Source: Thiohalobacter thiocyanaticus
GTDB lineage: Bacteria > Pseudomonadota > Gammaproteobacteria > Thiohalobacterales > Thiohalobacteraceae
Length of the DNA: 64,000 nt
Direction of reading: 5' to 3'
NCBI RefSeq assembly: GCF_002356355.1
Contig: NZ_AP018052.1
Coordinates: forward strand, 248,001-312,000
Shown here: one piece after another, positions 25,400-36,118 of the stretch
Position numbering within the stretch: the first letter of the stretch is position 1
Layout: every line of letters starts with the position of its first letter
Program-made: the position numbers and the translations under genes
The notes under the pieces: model-generated
The model's database searches: none
What the model was told of the DNA's origin: nothing
Seen by the model: only the letters and a program-made list of their open reading frames with translations

Positions 25400-26014
25400 A
25401 TGAAGCTCACCATCATCAGTGGCAGCCACCGGGAAGAGGCCCAGAGCCTGAAGGTGGCCGGATATGTTGAACGCACACTTCAGGAAAAACAGCTGTGCGA
25501 GGAGACCGCCTTGATCAGCCTCTCGGGCAATCCGCTGCCCCTGTGGGACCAGGGCATCTGGGACAAGGATCCGGCCTGGGAGGCGCACCTCAATCCCATC
25601 CGCGCCGAACTGTCCGCGAGCGATGGTTTCGTGGTGGTCTCGCCCGAGTGGCATGGCCAGGTCCCGGCCGGGCTGAAGAATTTCTTTCTCATGTGCAGCC
25701 GCTTCGAGGTCGGGCACAAGCCGGCGCTGATCGTCACCGTGTCCAGTGCCGACGGCGGCGCCTATCCGGTGGCCGAACTGCGCATGAGCAGCTACAAGAA
25801 CAACCGCATCTGCTACATTCCTGAGCAGGTGATCGTGCGCAATGTGGAGAGCGTGCTCAACGACAACCCGGACGACAACAACCCGGATGCCGATCAATAC
25901 TTCCGCGAACGCTTCGAGTGGAGCCTGGGCATCCTGCGCGAATACGCGCTGGCGCTGCGTCAGGTGCGCGCCAGCGGCGCAACCGACACGGACAAATTCA
26001 AGAACGGGATGTGA
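25400..26014 (+). CDS. NADPH-dependent FMN reductase-like flavoprotein
   Basis: A flavodoxin-fold NAD(P)H:FMN/quinone reductase. 204 aa from MKLTIISGSHREEAQSLKVA (the FMN phosphate loop SGSHREEAQS), then GFVVVSPEWHGQVPAGLKNF, the SPEWNG-type motif that binds the flavin ring in the NADPH_dep_FMN_red family. A GGGGAAG site precedes the start. The C-terminal third (NDNPDDNNPDAD, REYALALRQVR) is longer than in minimal members. A small membrane protein gene follows by 2 bp. Confidence 0.85.
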   Translation: MKLTIISGSHREEAQSLKVAGYVERTLQEKQLCEETALISLSGNPLPLWDQGIWDKDPAWEAHLNPIRAELSASDGFVVVSPEWHGQVPAGLKNFFLMCSRFEVGHKPALIVTVSSADGGAYPVAELRMSSYKNNRICYIPEQVIVRNVESVLNDNPDDNNPDADQYFRERFEWSLGILREYALALRQVRASGATDTDKFKNGM

Positions 26015-26016
26015 AC

Positions 26017-26241
26017 ATGATGCAGTGGCTGCAGCGCCTGCCCTGGGCTGTCCTGATCATCGGCACTCTCACCCTCGGTCTGGCGCCCTTCGTGCCCGAG
26101 CCGCACCTGGTCGAGAAACTGCGAATGCTGTTTCAGGGGCAGTTGAGCCGGCCGATCGATATCTTCGATCTGGTGATGCACGGCGCCTTTCCGGCGCTGC
26201 TGCTGGGCAAGGCCGCGCTGGTGGTGCGTAGGCCGGAATAA
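26017..26241 (+). CDS. Small inner-membrane protein
   Basis: 74 aa starting MMQWLQRLPW, with a hydrophobic N-terminal segment (AVLIIGTLTLGLAPFVP) and a second one near the end (VMHGAFPALLLGKAALVV). Two membrane passes are likely. It follows the FMN reductase by 2 bp, so it is probably co-expressed. Function unknown. Confidence 0.65.
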   Translation: MMQWLQRLPWAVLIIGTLTLGLAPFVPEPHLVEKLRMLFQGQLSRPIDIFDLVMHGAFPALLLGKAALVVRRPE

Positions 26242-26350
26242 GGGCCGTGTGCCCCGTTTCCGGCGATGGACACGGTCACCGGCGGCATCGCCGGGAACGC
26301 TGTGCTTATCCCGGCCTACGTGTGGGTGTCTACCGCATCTTCGCAGCGTA

Positions 26351-26430
26351 GTAGGTCGGATTAGCCCGCAGGGCGTAATCCGACTCGGGCCGCGCCCCCG
26401 TCGGGTTACGCTGCGCTTACCCGACCTACG
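26351..26430. repeat. Palindromic repeat family B, copy 1
   Basis: GTAGGTCGGATTAGC...GGCGTAATCCGAC, then GTCGGGTTACGCTGCGC...ACCCGACCTAC: outer arms GTAGGTCGG/CCGACCTAC plus an inner hairpin on each side. Confidence 0.85.
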
Positions 26431-26605
26431 TGTCGTGATTGTCCGTATCCGCGTAGTCACTGCCCAGGTCGATGCCCAGTTCCTCGGCCACCGCCTGCCA
26501 GTAGGGCTCGGCCTCGCAGCTGCAGCAGTCGCACCAGGGCGCGATGCCATCGTGCATGCTGAGGCTGCGGCGCTTTTCCTTCCGCTCTGTCGTTTCGTCG
26601 TTCAT
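26426..26605 (-). CDS. Small Cys-rich hypothetical protein
   Basis: 59 aa from MNDETTERKEKRR, with a CDCCSCEAE cluster (four Cys in six residues) and an acidic tail. The cluster might bind a metal. The 3' end runs into repeat B1. No known family. Confidence 0.45.
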   Translation of the reverse strand: MNDETTERKEKRRSLSMHDGIAPWCDCCSCEAEPYWQAVAEELGIDLGSDYADTDNHDT

Positions 26606-26684
26606 GACCCGAGTGTAGGTCGGATCAAACGAGGTGCAAGCGAGGTTGCGCGGGTCGAGTGAAACGCAAAAGCCCAGCCGCACC

Positions 26685-28580
26685 CTACAATTGTTCTGCC
26701 TCGAGCTGCTCGGACAGTTCCAGCCAGCGCGTCTCCACCGTCTCCAGTTCCCGGTCGATCTCGGCCTTGTCCTGCAGGACCTGTTGCAGTTCGGGTTTGG
26801 CGTTCTCCTGGTACAGCGTGCTGTCTGCCAGGCGGTGTTCCAGTTCCTGTTGCCGGTCGGTCAGTCGTTCCAGCCGGGTTTCCAGGGATTTGAGCTCCTT
26901 GCGCAGCGGGGCGAGCTGGCGCCGCTGCTCGGCCTGGTCGCGGCGCTGCTGCTTGCGATCCGCGGGCCTGGTGCTGCCCGCCTGCGCCGGTTTTTCCTCT
27001 GCAGTACCCGCCTCGCGCTGCAGCAGCCAGCGCCGGTAGTCTTCCAGATCGCCGTCGAAGCGGGATAGCCGGCCGCTGTCGATCAGCCACAACTCGTCGG
27101 CGATGCTGCGCAGCAGGTGACGGTCGTGCGAGACCACCACCAGGCCGCCGGTGTATTCCTGCAGCGCCAGTTCCAGTGCCAGGCGCATTTCCAGATCCAG
27201 GTGATTGGTGGGTTCATCCAGTAACAGAAGGTTGGGTCGCTGATAAACGATCAAGGCCAGTGCCAGGCGTGCCTTCTCCCCGCCGGAGAAGGGGGCGACC
27301 TCAGCCAGCGCCTGGTCGCCGTGAAAGCCGAAGCCGCCGAGGAAGTCGCGCAGCTCCTGCTCCCGCGCCCGGGGATCGAGTGCCTGCAGGTGCTGCAGCG
27401 GGGAACGGTCAGGCCGCAGCTGCTCCAGCTGGTGCTGAGCGAAATAACCGACCGCCAGGTCCCTGGCCGGCAGCGCCTCCCCGGCAAGCACCGGCAGTTC
27501 ACCGACCAGGCACTTGATCAGGGTGGATTTGCCGGCACCGTTCGGGCCGAGCAGGCCGATGCGTGCCTCCGGGGTGAGCGACAGTTTCACCTGTTCCAGC
27601 AGTGGCCGGCGGTCATAGCCGATGCTGCAGTCCTTCAGCTGCAGCAGCGGGTTGGGCAGCTTGCGTGGCGCCGGAAAACGGAAACGGAAGGGCGAGTCCA
27701 CATGCGCCGGGGCGATCAGCTGCATGCGCTCCAGCGTTTTCAGGCGGCTCTGGGCCTGGCGTGCCTTGCTGGCCTTGGCACGGAAGCGCGCGACGAAACG
27801 CTCGATGTGGGCGACCTCGCGCTGCTGGCGTTCAAAGGCGCTCTGCTGCTGCGCCAGTTGTTCGGCATGCTGGCGCTCGAAGCTGCTGTAGTTGCCGCTG
27901 TAGAGGGTGATCGAACCCCGTTCGAAGTGAGCCACGGTATCGACGATGGCATCGAGAAAGTCGCGGTCGTGCGAGATCAGCAGCAGGGTACCGGGATAGG
28001 CGCGCAGCCAGTCCTCCAGCCACATGACCGCATCCAGATCCAGGTGGTTGGTCGGCTCGTCCAGCAGCAGCAGATCGGAGGGGCTCATCAACGCGCGGGC
28101 CAGATTCAGGCGCATGCGCCAGCCGCCGGAAAACTCGGTGACCGGCCGATCATGACTGGCATCGGCAAAGCCGAGGCCGTGCAGCAGGCGGGCGGCGCGA
28201 TGGCGGGCGCGGTAGCCGTCGATGGCCTCGAACTCGGCATGCAGGGCGGGCAGCCGGTCCGGAATAGGGTCGCGTTCGGCAGCGGCGATGGCCTGGTGAA
28301 GTTCCCACCAGCGGGCGTCGCCCTGCAGGACATGCTCGATGGCGCTGGCATCGGTGGACGGCATTTCCTGCGCCACACCGGCGATCACCCAGTCGGGCGG
28401 CAGTGTGAGTTCGCCGCCGTCGGGCGGCAGCACGCCCTGGATGAGATTGAACAGACTGGTCTTGCCGCAGCCATTGGCGCCGGTGATCCCGACCTTCTGG
28501 CCGGGATGAACGCGCAGCGAGACATCCTGCAGCAGCATCCGGTCGCCGCGCTGCAGGGCGAGATTCTTCAGTTCCAGCAT
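26685..28580 (-). CDS. ABC-F family ATPase (YheS/Uup-like)
   Basis: A soluble twin-ATPase ABC-F protein acting on ribosomes rather than membranes. 631 aa with two nucleotide-binding domains: Walker A GANGCGKTS and GPNGAGKST; signature motifs FSGGWRMRLNLARAL and FSGGEKARLALAL; Walker B LLLDEPTNHLDLD and LLLDEPTNHLDLE; and the linker between them (ERQQREVAHIERFVARFRAK, part). The C-terminal ~100 residues are a charged coiled coil. The closest match by layout is YheS. It is a single gene, divergent from the carbonic anhydrase gene. Confidence 0.93.
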   Translation of the reverse strand: MLELKNLALQRGDRMLLQDVSLRVHPGQKVGITGANGCGKTSLFNLIQGVLPPDGGELTLPPDWVIAGVAQEMPSTDASAIEHVLQGDARWWELHQAIAAAERDPIPDRLPALHAEFEAIDGYRARHRAARLLHGLGFADASHDRPVTEFSGGWRMRLNLARALMSPSDLLLLDEPTNHLDLDAVMWLEDWLRAYPGTLLLISHDRDFLDAIVDTVAHFERGSITLYSGNYSSFERQHAEQLAQQQSAFERQQREVAHIERFVARFRAKASKARQAQSRLKTLERMQLIAPAHVDSPFRFRFPAPRKLPNPLLQLKDCSIGYDRRPLLEQVKLSLTPEARIGLLGPNGAGKSTLIKCLVGELPVLAGEALPARDLAVGYFAQHQLEQLRPDRSPLQHLQALDPRAREQELRDFLGGFGFHGDQALAEVAPFSGGEKARLALALIVYQRPNLLLLDEPTNHLDLEMRLALELALQEYTGGLVVVSHDRHLLRSIADELWLIDSGRLSRFDGDLEDYRRWLLQREAGTAEEKPAQAGSTRPADRKQQRRDQAEQRRQLAPLRKELKSLETRLERLTDRQQELEHRLADSTLYQENAKPELQQVLQDKAEIDRELETVETRWLELSEQLEAEQL

Positions 28581-28708
28581 GGAGGCGGCATTCTACTCCA
28601 ATGCAACCGCACCGGCATCGAAGTACCCCGGGATGGCCGGGTGTCGCATTACTCCCCCTGCTTGCATAGACTGTCTGCCAGCACAGCCTACGAAGGATTG
28701 CCCCACCC

Positions 28709-29245
28709 ATGCCCATCCGCACATTCGAGACCCACACCCCTGTCATCGATGGCTCCGCCTACGTCGATCCCACCGCGCTGGTCATCGGTCAGGTGGAGAT
28801 CGGGGCGGACAGTTCGCTCTGGCCCAACGTGGTGGCCCGCGGCGATATTCATCACATTAAAATAGGGGCCAGCACCAATATTCAAGATGGCTCTGTTCTT
28901 CATGTCACCCACGACAGCGAGTTCGCGCCCGGCGGGCATCCACTGGAGATCGGTCACGCCGTCACAGTGGGCCACATGGTGGTGCTGCACGGCTGTACAA
29001 TCGAAGATAACTGTCTGATTGGAATGGGTTCCATGATCATGGACGGGGCGCGTGTCCAGACCGGGGCCATGCTGGGGGCAGGCAGCCTGGTTCCACCCGG
29101 CAAGGTGCTGGACGGGGGCTGGCTGTGGGTAGGCCGACCGGCCAAAGCGGTGCGGGAGCTGACCGAACAGGAAACCCTGTTTCTGGAATACTCTGCGCGG
29201 CATTATGCCCGGCTCAAGGATCGCCACCTGGCGGGCAGCGACTGA
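28709..29245 (+). CDS. Gamma-class carbonic anhydrase-like protein
   Basis: A 178-aa left-handed beta-helix protein of the YrdA/CaiE family. Hexapeptide repeats run from VIDGSAYVDPTALVIGQVEIG to ARVQTGAMLGAGSLVPPG. Zn ligands are visible in VLHVTHDSEF and VTVGHMVVLHGC (His residues). The C-terminal helix packs on the trimer. Many members have weak or no CO2 hydration activity, so the catalytic role is uncertain. Confidence 0.88.
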   Translation: MPIRTFETHTPVIDGSAYVDPTALVIGQVEIGADSSLWPNVVARGDIHHIKIGASTNIQDGSVLHVTHDSEFAPGGHPLEIGHAVTVGHMVVLHGCTIEDNCLIGMGSMIMDGARVQTGAMLGAGSLVPPGKVLDGGWLWVGRPAKAVRELTEQETLFLEYSARHYARLKDRHLAGSD

Positions 29246-29420
29246 CTGGCGGGGACGGGAAAAAGGCCCTACAATCAAACCGGGAAGGCGATCAATGTGA
29301 TGCCTGGCCAACATCAGGCCCGCGGGCGGCAGCATGGGCCCTGCCGCAGAGCCCCGACAGGAATCTTTCTCTACCAGGGATGTCGAAGAACAACACAGGC
29401 CCTGGTTTCAGGAGAAAGCC

Positions 29421-29777
29421 ATGATGCTATTCATCGGTAATCTGCCCCAGTCGGCCACCACGGCGCGGCTCGCCGATGCTCTGCGCCTGGGGCATGAGGA
29501 TGCTCACCGCCTGCGCATTATCCGCAAGCCCGGCCGTCACGGCGGAGTGCAGCGCTATGCTGTGCTGCAGGTGCGCACCCCGGCCGCGGCCAACCGGTTG
29601 CTGGGGCGCAGCAACAAGATCAAGCTCAACGGTCAGCCGCTGGAGTTGCGCGAGTTCTGCAAGCGCATTGCCAACAACGAACGCCGCGCGCTGAACTGGC
29701 GCAGCAAGACCTGGCCGCATGCCGAGCGTCGCTGCAACGAACGTCGCTGCACCGCAGGCGAACGACAGGCCGCCTGA
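29421..29777 (+). CDS. RRM-like RNA-binding protein
   Basis: 118 aa from MMLFIGNLP, preceded by AGGAG. The start has an RNP2-like strand (LFIGNLPQ) and residues ~45-52 an RNP1-like strand (GVQRYAVLQV), in an RRM beta-alpha-beta order with helix TTARLADALRLGHEDAHRL. The C-terminal tail is Arg/Cys-rich (AERRCNERRCTAGE), suiting RNA contact. RNA binding is inferred from fold resemblance. Confidence 0.65.
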   Translation: MMLFIGNLPQSATTARLADALRLGHEDAHRLRIIRKPGRHGGVQRYAVLQVRTPAAANRLLGRSNKIKLNGQPLELREFCKRIANNERRALNWRSKTWPHAERRCNERRCTAGERQAA

Positions 29778-29915
29778 CAGCCCCCCGGCCGCGCCGGGGT
29801 GGACAGCCATCGGTGCCGCCGCAACCGCGGCGTGTGCATGCGCGTTGCCCCGTCCTTTACGCCATCCCGATTTGACTTCATGCAGATTCATGACTAAGGT
29901 GTGCACACCGTAGAC

Positions 29916-30091
29916 AGGTGCTGGCAAGCTGTTCAGTGTTGCCAGTGAAACGGGAAGCCGGTGAGAAACCGGCACTGCCCCCGCAACGGTAATTGGGTCA
30001 AGGCGCTTCATCCAGGCCACTGTGCGCAAGCATGGGAAGGCGAAGCGTCGAGCCGTACGGCTCTACCCATAAGTCCGGAGACCGGCCTGCC
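29916..30091 (+). promoter_or_regulatory. Cobalamin riboswitch
   Basis: Conserved B12-riboswitch elements in order: AGGTG and P3 stem (CTGGCAA/TTGCCAG), CGGGAAGCCGGTGAGAAACC, GCACTGCCCCCGCAACGG, CCACTGTG, GGGAAGGCGAAG and AGTCCGGAGACCGGCCTGCC. It lies 150 nt upstream of the TonB receptor start, so adenosylcobalamin or another corrinoid should repress the receptor operon. Confidence 0.95.
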
Positions 30092-30243
30092 TACTACGCT
30101 GCATCCGCATGACGGAGGCGGCGGCACTCGGCGCTACGGAGGGTATCGCCAGGGGCAGGCTACCCGCCAATCGCACTGGCGTTTCGCCTTTCTCCCGATT
30201 TGTCCTCCGCGGCGCGTGTATGCGTGTACTGGCGGAGGGCCAA

Positions 30244-32334
30244 ATGTGTAATCCCGGACGACCCCGGCATGCCGGGCGGTCGATAATTCCACTACTATGC
30301 AGCGTCCATGATGCATCGGTCCTGGCCCGACTCGGTGCGTTCTGTCTCGGCCTGACGGTGCTGTCCGTCAGCGCGGACGAGCCGTTCGAACTGGACGATA
30401 TCGTGGTCACTGCGGCCTCCCCGGATACACCTGTACTGGCCACGCCGCGCAGCGTTTCGGTCATCACGGCGCGCGACCTTGACAATGCCACCACCACCGA
30501 TCTGGCCGAACTGCTGTCGCGCGAGGCCAATGTCAATCTGCGCAGCTTTTTCGGCGGCAACAAGTATTCCAATATCGACATCCGCGGCATGGGCGAGACC
30601 AGTGTCAGCAATGTCATTTTCCAGGTTGACGGCTTCCGTCTGAATGCGCCCGATCTGTCGGGTGCGGATCTGTCGAGCATTCCGCTGTCGCAGATCGAGC
30701 GTATCGAAATCCTGCGCGGCGCCAACGGGGTGCGCTATGGCGACGGTGCGGTCGGCGGTGTGGTCAATATCATCACCGGCCAGCCGCAGGCCGGAGTGCA
30801 GGGTCATGCTGAATATACCCGGGGTTCATTTGACAGTGACGCGACCACGGCGGATATCAGTGTGGGCGGACGCCATGCCCGCGCACGCCTGAGCCTGGCG
30901 CATGCCGACAGCGACGGCCACCGGGTCAACAGCGCCAGCCGCGAACGCGATGCCGCGCTGCGGCTGAATCTGTATCCACTGCCGGCGCTGGAGCTTGATC
31001 TGCGCGCGAGCTACCACGACGACCGGTTCGGTTTTCCCGGGCCGGTGAGCCAGACGGCGTTCCAGACACGGGAGGGCCGCGAAGGCTCCAACTCGCCGAA
31101 CGACTTCAGCGAAACCACCGATCATCGCTATCAGGCACGGCTGGGCGCCGACCTGAACCGCTACGGGCGCCTCACCCTGCACGCCAATGTGCGCGACCGG
31201 GACAACCCCTATGTGCTGGGCTACACCCCGCTACTCAGCATCGAGGATCAGCAGGGCGAGATTTCCGAACGCTCACAGCATGTCGGCCTCGAGCATACCG
31301 TCGCCGTCACAGCGGCCGGGCTGCCGCTGGACATCGCCTGGGGCGCGACCGGCTTTTTCAGCGACTATGTCCGGCGCGAGAACGGCACCGATGTACCGGA
31401 CCAGAGTAAGCGCACCGCCGGAGACATTGAGGAGGCGGCCGCCCACATCATTATCGACGCCGCGCCGGCCGATGCCTGGCTGCTCAGTGCCGGCTATCGC
31501 CTCGATCGCTTCCGGGTCGAGCGGCTGGATGAAAGGCTGGTACAGCTCTATACCGGCACCTTTCCCTTTTTCATTCCGGCGGGTGCGCAGTGGCAGAACA
31601 CGCTGGATGAAACCACCACCTGGCACAATAACGCCGGCGAGATCGGCCTGAGCTGGCTGCCCACCGACAGCCTTGCCGCCTATCTCAACTATGCCCGCAG
31701 CTTCCGCAATCCCAACATCGACGAACTGGCCCTGTCCGCCCCCGAGCTCGCGCCCCAGTCCGGCTGGCAGGCGGAGGCCGGCCTGCGCTATCGCCGGCGC
31801 TGGCTGGAGGCGGCGGTGTCGGTGTTTCACATTGCCATCGACGACGAGATCTATTACGGCGAGGAGCCGTCCACCGGCGCGCGGGTCAATCGCAACTACC
31901 AGGACACCACGCTGCGCACCGGCGCCGAACTGGAACTGAAATTGCGCACGCTTCCCGATCTCTATCTCTGGGGCAATCTGTCCTATACCGATGCGCGTTT
32001 CGAGGACAGCGGCAACGCCATCCCGCATGTCCCGCAGCTGCAGGCCAATGTCGGGCTGGAATGGGTGCCGGTGCCGGAGGTCTCAGTGGTGCTGAGTTCC
32101 AGCTACACCGGCTCGCGTTTCGATGGCAACGACCTGAACAATGACCTGTATGCAAAGCTCGATGCCTACCAGGTCGCCGATCTGAAGCTGAGTTGGGAGC
32201 ATCGGGCGGTTCGGCTGTTTGCCGGCGCGAACAACCTGTTCGACGAGGTCTACAGCACAGTCGGTTACAGCGAGAACTACTACCCCATGCCCGAGCGGAA
32301 TTTCCATGCCGGGCTGGCAGTCACCCTCAACTGA
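30244..32334 (+). CDS. TonB-dependent cobalamin receptor (BtuB-like)
   Basis: Outer-membrane receptor for corrinoid uptake. About 696 aa from ATG 30244, chosen for the GGAGGG just upstream; other in-frame starts lie at 30220 and 30109. A signal segment (LARLGAFCLGLTVLSVSA) is followed by the TonB-box-like FELDDIVVTAAS, a plug (ITARDLDNATTTDLAELLSR, IDIRGMGE, QIERIEILRGANGVRYGDGA) and a 22-strand-type barrel ending with the aromatic C-terminal strand HAGLAVTLN. Substrate is inferred from the upstream cobalamin riboswitch. Two VPLPA-CTERM protein genes follow in the same operon. Confidence 0.92.
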   Translation: MCNPGRPRHAGRSIIPLLCSVHDASVLARLGAFCLGLTVLSVSADEPFELDDIVVTAASPDTPVLATPRSVSVITARDLDNATTTDLAELLSREANVNLRSFFGGNKYSNIDIRGMGETSVSNVIFQVDGFRLNAPDLSGADLSSIPLSQIERIEILRGANGVRYGDGAVGGVVNIITGQPQAGVQGHAEYTRGSFDSDATTADISVGGRHARARLSLAHADSDGHRVNSASRERDAALRLNLYPLPALELDLRASYHDDRFGFPGPVSQTAFQTREGREGSNSPNDFSETTDHRYQARLGADLNRYGRLTLHANVRDRDNPYVLGYTPLLSIEDQQGEISERSQHVGLEHTVAVTAAGLPLDIAWGATGFFSDYVRRENGTDVPDQSKRTAGDIEEAAAHIIIDAAPADAWLLSAGYRLDRFRVERLDERLVQLYTGTFPFFIPAGAQWQNTLDETTTWHNNAGEIGLSWLPTDSLAAYLNYARSFRNPNIDELALSAPELAPQSGWQAEAGLRYRRRWLEAAVSVFHIAIDDEIYYGEEPSTGARVNRNYQDTTLRTGAELELKLRTLPDLYLWGNLSYTDARFEDSGNAIPHVPQLQANVGLEWVPVPEVSVVLSSSYTGSRFDGNDLNNDLYAKLDAYQVADLKLSWEHRAVRLFAGANNLFDEVYSTVGYSENYYPMPERNFHAGLAVTLN

Positions 32335-32358
32335 ACGACAAGCAAAAAGGAGAAGGAA

Positions 32359-33171
32359 ATGAAAAAACTGCTTCCCGTTATGTTATCCGCCTGCCTGCCC
32401 GGTGTGGCGGTTGCGGGTCCCTTCGCGCCCGCCGCCGGTCAGAGCGGCAGCACCGCCATACATATGAACGATCCGATCTTTGCCGGCTGGGCCAGCGGGT
32501 GGCAGGACTACCTGCCGGGCAGCAATGTCGATGCGCAATGGCAGACGCCGCAGAAGGCCCTGGGCAAGGCGGTGGGAGATTCCTACGACATCGTCTCGCT
32601 GGGACGAGGCGGATCGATCACCCTGACCTTCGACGCCCCCATCGTCGACGGCCCCGGCGCCGACTTTGCCGTGTTCGAGAACAGCTTCAGTGACACCTTC
32701 CTGGAATTGGCCACGGTGGAGGTGTCCTCCGACGGAATCAACTTCAGCCGGTTCAGCGGCTACTCCCTGACCGCGTCGCCGGTCGGCGGCTTCGGCGCGG
32801 TCGATCCCACCAATATCCACGGTTATGCCGGCAAGTACCGCCAGGGCTACGGCACGCCGTTCGATCTGGGCGATCTGGTGGCGGCCAGCATGCTGGATCT
32901 GAACAACATCCAGTATGTGCGGCTGGTCGACATCGTCGGAGACGGTAGCTTCATGGACGACACGCCGGCCGCTGCAGGCGGCCCGCGCCCGGTGTACGAC
33001 CCCTATCCCACCGTCCAGAGCGCCGGCTTCGACCTCGATGCCATCGGCACGATCAATGCCGGCGTCGCGACCTCGCCGGTCCCGCTGCCAGCCGCGGCAT
33101 GGCTGTTCCTGAGCGGAATGGCCGGGCTGGGCGTCATCGGACGCCGGCGCACACGTGCCCGGACAGAATAA
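32359..33171 (+). CDS. Secreted VPLPA-CTERM protein
   Basis: 270 aa with a signal peptide ([20 protein letters not shown]) and a C-terminal sorting signal [21 protein letters not shown] followed by basic residues, the VPLPA-CTERM form recognised by exosortase. The mature domain ([38 protein letters not shown]) resembles beta-rich surface proteins found beside btuB genes in other phyla. A strong AAAGGAGAAGG site precedes it, 24 bp after the receptor. Its role in corrinoid capture is inferred from operon position. Confidence 0.82.
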   Translation: MKKLLPVMLSACLPGVAVAGPFAPAAGQSGSTAIHMNDPIFAGWASGWQDYLPGSNVDAQWQTPQKALGKAVGDSYDIVSLGRGGSITLTFDAPIVDGPGADFAVFENSFSDTFLELATVEVSSDGINFSRFSGYSLTASPVGGFGAVDPTNIHGYAGKYRQGYGTPFDLGDLVAASMLDLNNIQYVRLVDIVGDGSFMDDTPAAAGGPRPVYDPYPTVQSAGFDLDAIGTINAGVATSPVPLPAAAWLFLSGMAGLGVIGRRRTRARTE

Positions 33172-33195
33172 GATAACACAAGAGGAGTCGATAAC

Positions 33196-34020
33196 ATGCA
33201 ATTGGAACAGAAAACAGCACTCACGGCCGGAATCATGCTCCTGGCCAGCGGCGCTGCCGGCGCCGCCACCGTCAGCGGCTTCGATGACCTGGCACTGGCG
33301 CCCGAGTCCTATCACGCCGGCGTGACCGGCGCCCTGTACACGCCCAATACCACCAGCTTCACCAGCGGCCCGGCCACCTATTACAACGAGGCCACCGACT
33401 GGGGGGGTAGCACCTCCTGGCAGGGTTGGGCCTACTCCAACACCACCGACACGAGCACGCCCGGCTACCTGAATCAGTACAGCGCCTATACGGGCGGTGG
33501 GTACAATTCGTCGAATTACGGTGTCGCCTTCACCAGTACGGGCGCGGCCAGCGTGGTCAGTTTCGCCCAGCCGTCACAACTGACCGGCGCCTACTTCACC
33601 AACACCACATACGCCGCCCTGTCGATGCTCAATGGCGATCAGTTCGCCAAGCAGTTCGGGGGAGCCAGCGGCGACGACGAAGACTGGTTCAGGATGACGA
33701 TCACCGGCAAGGACAGCACTGATGCGGTGACCGGCACCCTGGACATGTATCTGGCCGATTATCGCTTCAGCGACAACAGCCAGGACTACATCCTGGATGC
33801 CTGGACCTGGCAGGACTTGGGGGCACTGGGCACGGTGAGCAGTCTGGAGTTCACGCTGAGTTCCTCGGATGTGGGCGACTACGGCATGAACACGCCGGCC
33901 TATTTCGCGATGGACGATCTGCAGGTCAGCGCCGTGCCGTTGCCGCCGGCGCTGTGGCTGTTCGCCAGCGGCCTGTTGCTGCTGGGGCGTCGGGTGCGCC
34001 GGGCAGCACCACCGGCCTGA
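33196..34020 (+). CDS. Secreted DUF4465-like VPLPA-CTERM protein
   Basis: 274 aa with a signal peptide (LTAGIMLLASGAAGA), a DUF4465-like beta-sandwich (FDDLALAPESYHAG, WQGWAYSNTTDTSTPGYLNQ, GGGYNSSNYGVAF, GMNTPAYFAMDDL) and a C-terminal VPLPPALWLFASGLLLLG sorting signal with basic tail. DUF4465-type proteins commonly accompany cobalamin receptor genes, which suits a surface corrinoid-binding role; no binding residue can be assigned here. Follows the previous gene by 24 bp with an AGAGGAG site. The operon ends here. Confidence 0.8.
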   Translation: MQLEQKTALTAGIMLLASGAAGAATVSGFDDLALAPESYHAGVTGALYTPNTTSFTSGPATYYNEATDWGGSTSWQGWAYSNTTDTSTPGYLNQYSAYTGGGYNSSNYGVAFTSTGAASVVSFAQPSQLTGAYFTNTTYAALSMLNGDQFAKQFGGASGDDEDWFRMTITGKDSTDAVTGTLDMYLADYRFSDNSQDYILDAWTWQDLGALGTVSSLEFTLSSSDVGDYGMNTPAYFAMDDLQVSAVPLPPALWLFASGLLLLGRRVRRAAPPA

Positions 34021-34141
34021 CCCGGTCCCCACAGAACTCCGGGCCGGCAGGAATGCTGTGTCGCGCAGGGAGGCGCGGCCGGTTGGGAGCCCTGTTCAAA
34101 TCGAAGCCGTGCCGGGGGCCGGCGCCATGTTTGCTGCCGTG

Positions 34142-34987
34142 TCAGAGTCCGCTGCGCAGCGCCGCGATTACCGGCGGTGTGTCCGGCCGCAGTCCCCGCC
34201 ACAGATAGAACGACTCCGCCGCCTGTTCCACCAGCATGCCCAGACCGTCTATGGCCAGCGCGGCCCCGTGGTTGCGCGCCCATTGCACGAAGGCCGTCGG
34301 CTGGCTGGCGTACATCAGGTCATAACAGCAGCAGTGCTCCCCGATGATGGAAGTCGGAATCGCCGGCACCTCGCTGTCCAAACCGGCCGCAGTGGCATTG
34401 ATGATCAGATCGAAGCGGTTATCGGCCAGTTCGTCCAGACCGCTGCCCTCGACGTTGCCCGCGTCCTGAAACACCCCGGCCAACTCGCGCGCCTTCTCCG
34501 CGGTGCGATTGGCGATGCGCAGCCCCGCCGGATGGGTCTCCAGCAGCGGTCCGATCACCCCGCGCGCGGCCCCGCCCGCACCCAGCAGCAGGATCCGGCG
34601 ATCGGTGAGCACCTGCTCCAGATTCTCGGTCAGGTCGCGTACCAGGCCGATGCCGTCGGTGTTGTCGCCGATCAGCCGACCGTCGTTGCCCCACAGCAGC
34701 GTATTGACCGCTCCTGCCCGCTCGGCCCGCGGATTGAGCACCTCGGCCAGGCGCCAGGCATCCTGCTTGAAGGGCACGGTGATGTTCAGCCCCTGGCCGC
34801 CAGCCTGGCGGAACAGGGCGATGGCGGTGGCCAGATGCCCCGGCTCGACCCGGATGGCCTCGTAGACCAGGTGCTGGTGGGTCTGGCGTGCGAACAGTGT
34901 ATGGATCTGCGGCGATTTGCTGTGGTCGATGGGGTTGCCCATCACAGCGTAGCGATCGGGCGGCGCTGCGGTATCTGCCATGCTCAT
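34142..34987 (-). CDS. aroE: Shikimate dehydrogenase
   Basis: NADPH-dependent reduction of 3-dehydroshikimate to shikimate in aromatic amino acid synthesis. 281 aa: substrate-binding motif YAVMGNPIDHSKSPQIH, catalytic Lys in NITVPFKQDAWRLA, NADP loop LLGAGGAARGVIGPL, NRT in RIANRTAEKA, and YDLMYASQPTAF with C-terminal GLGMLVEQA. Length is typical. The hemB stop is 8 bp upstream, so the two are likely co-transcribed. Confidence 0.95.
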   Translation of the reverse strand: MSMADTAAPPDRYAVMGNPIDHSKSPQIHTLFARQTHQHLVYEAIRVEPGHLATAIALFRQAGGQGLNITVPFKQDAWRLAEVLNPRAERAGAVNTLLWGNDGRLIGDNTDGIGLVRDLTENLEQVLTDRRILLLGAGGAARGVIGPLLETHPAGLRIANRTAEKARELAGVFQDAGNVEGSGLDELADNRFDLIINATAAGLDSEVPAIPTSIIGEHCCCYDLMYASQPTAFVQWARNHGAALAIDGLGMLVEQAAESFYLWRGLRPDTPPVIAALRSGL

Positions 34988-34995
34988 GACGGAAT

Positions 34996-36105
<1,110 letters not shown>

Positions 36106-36118
36106 CTAGTCTGAAGTC

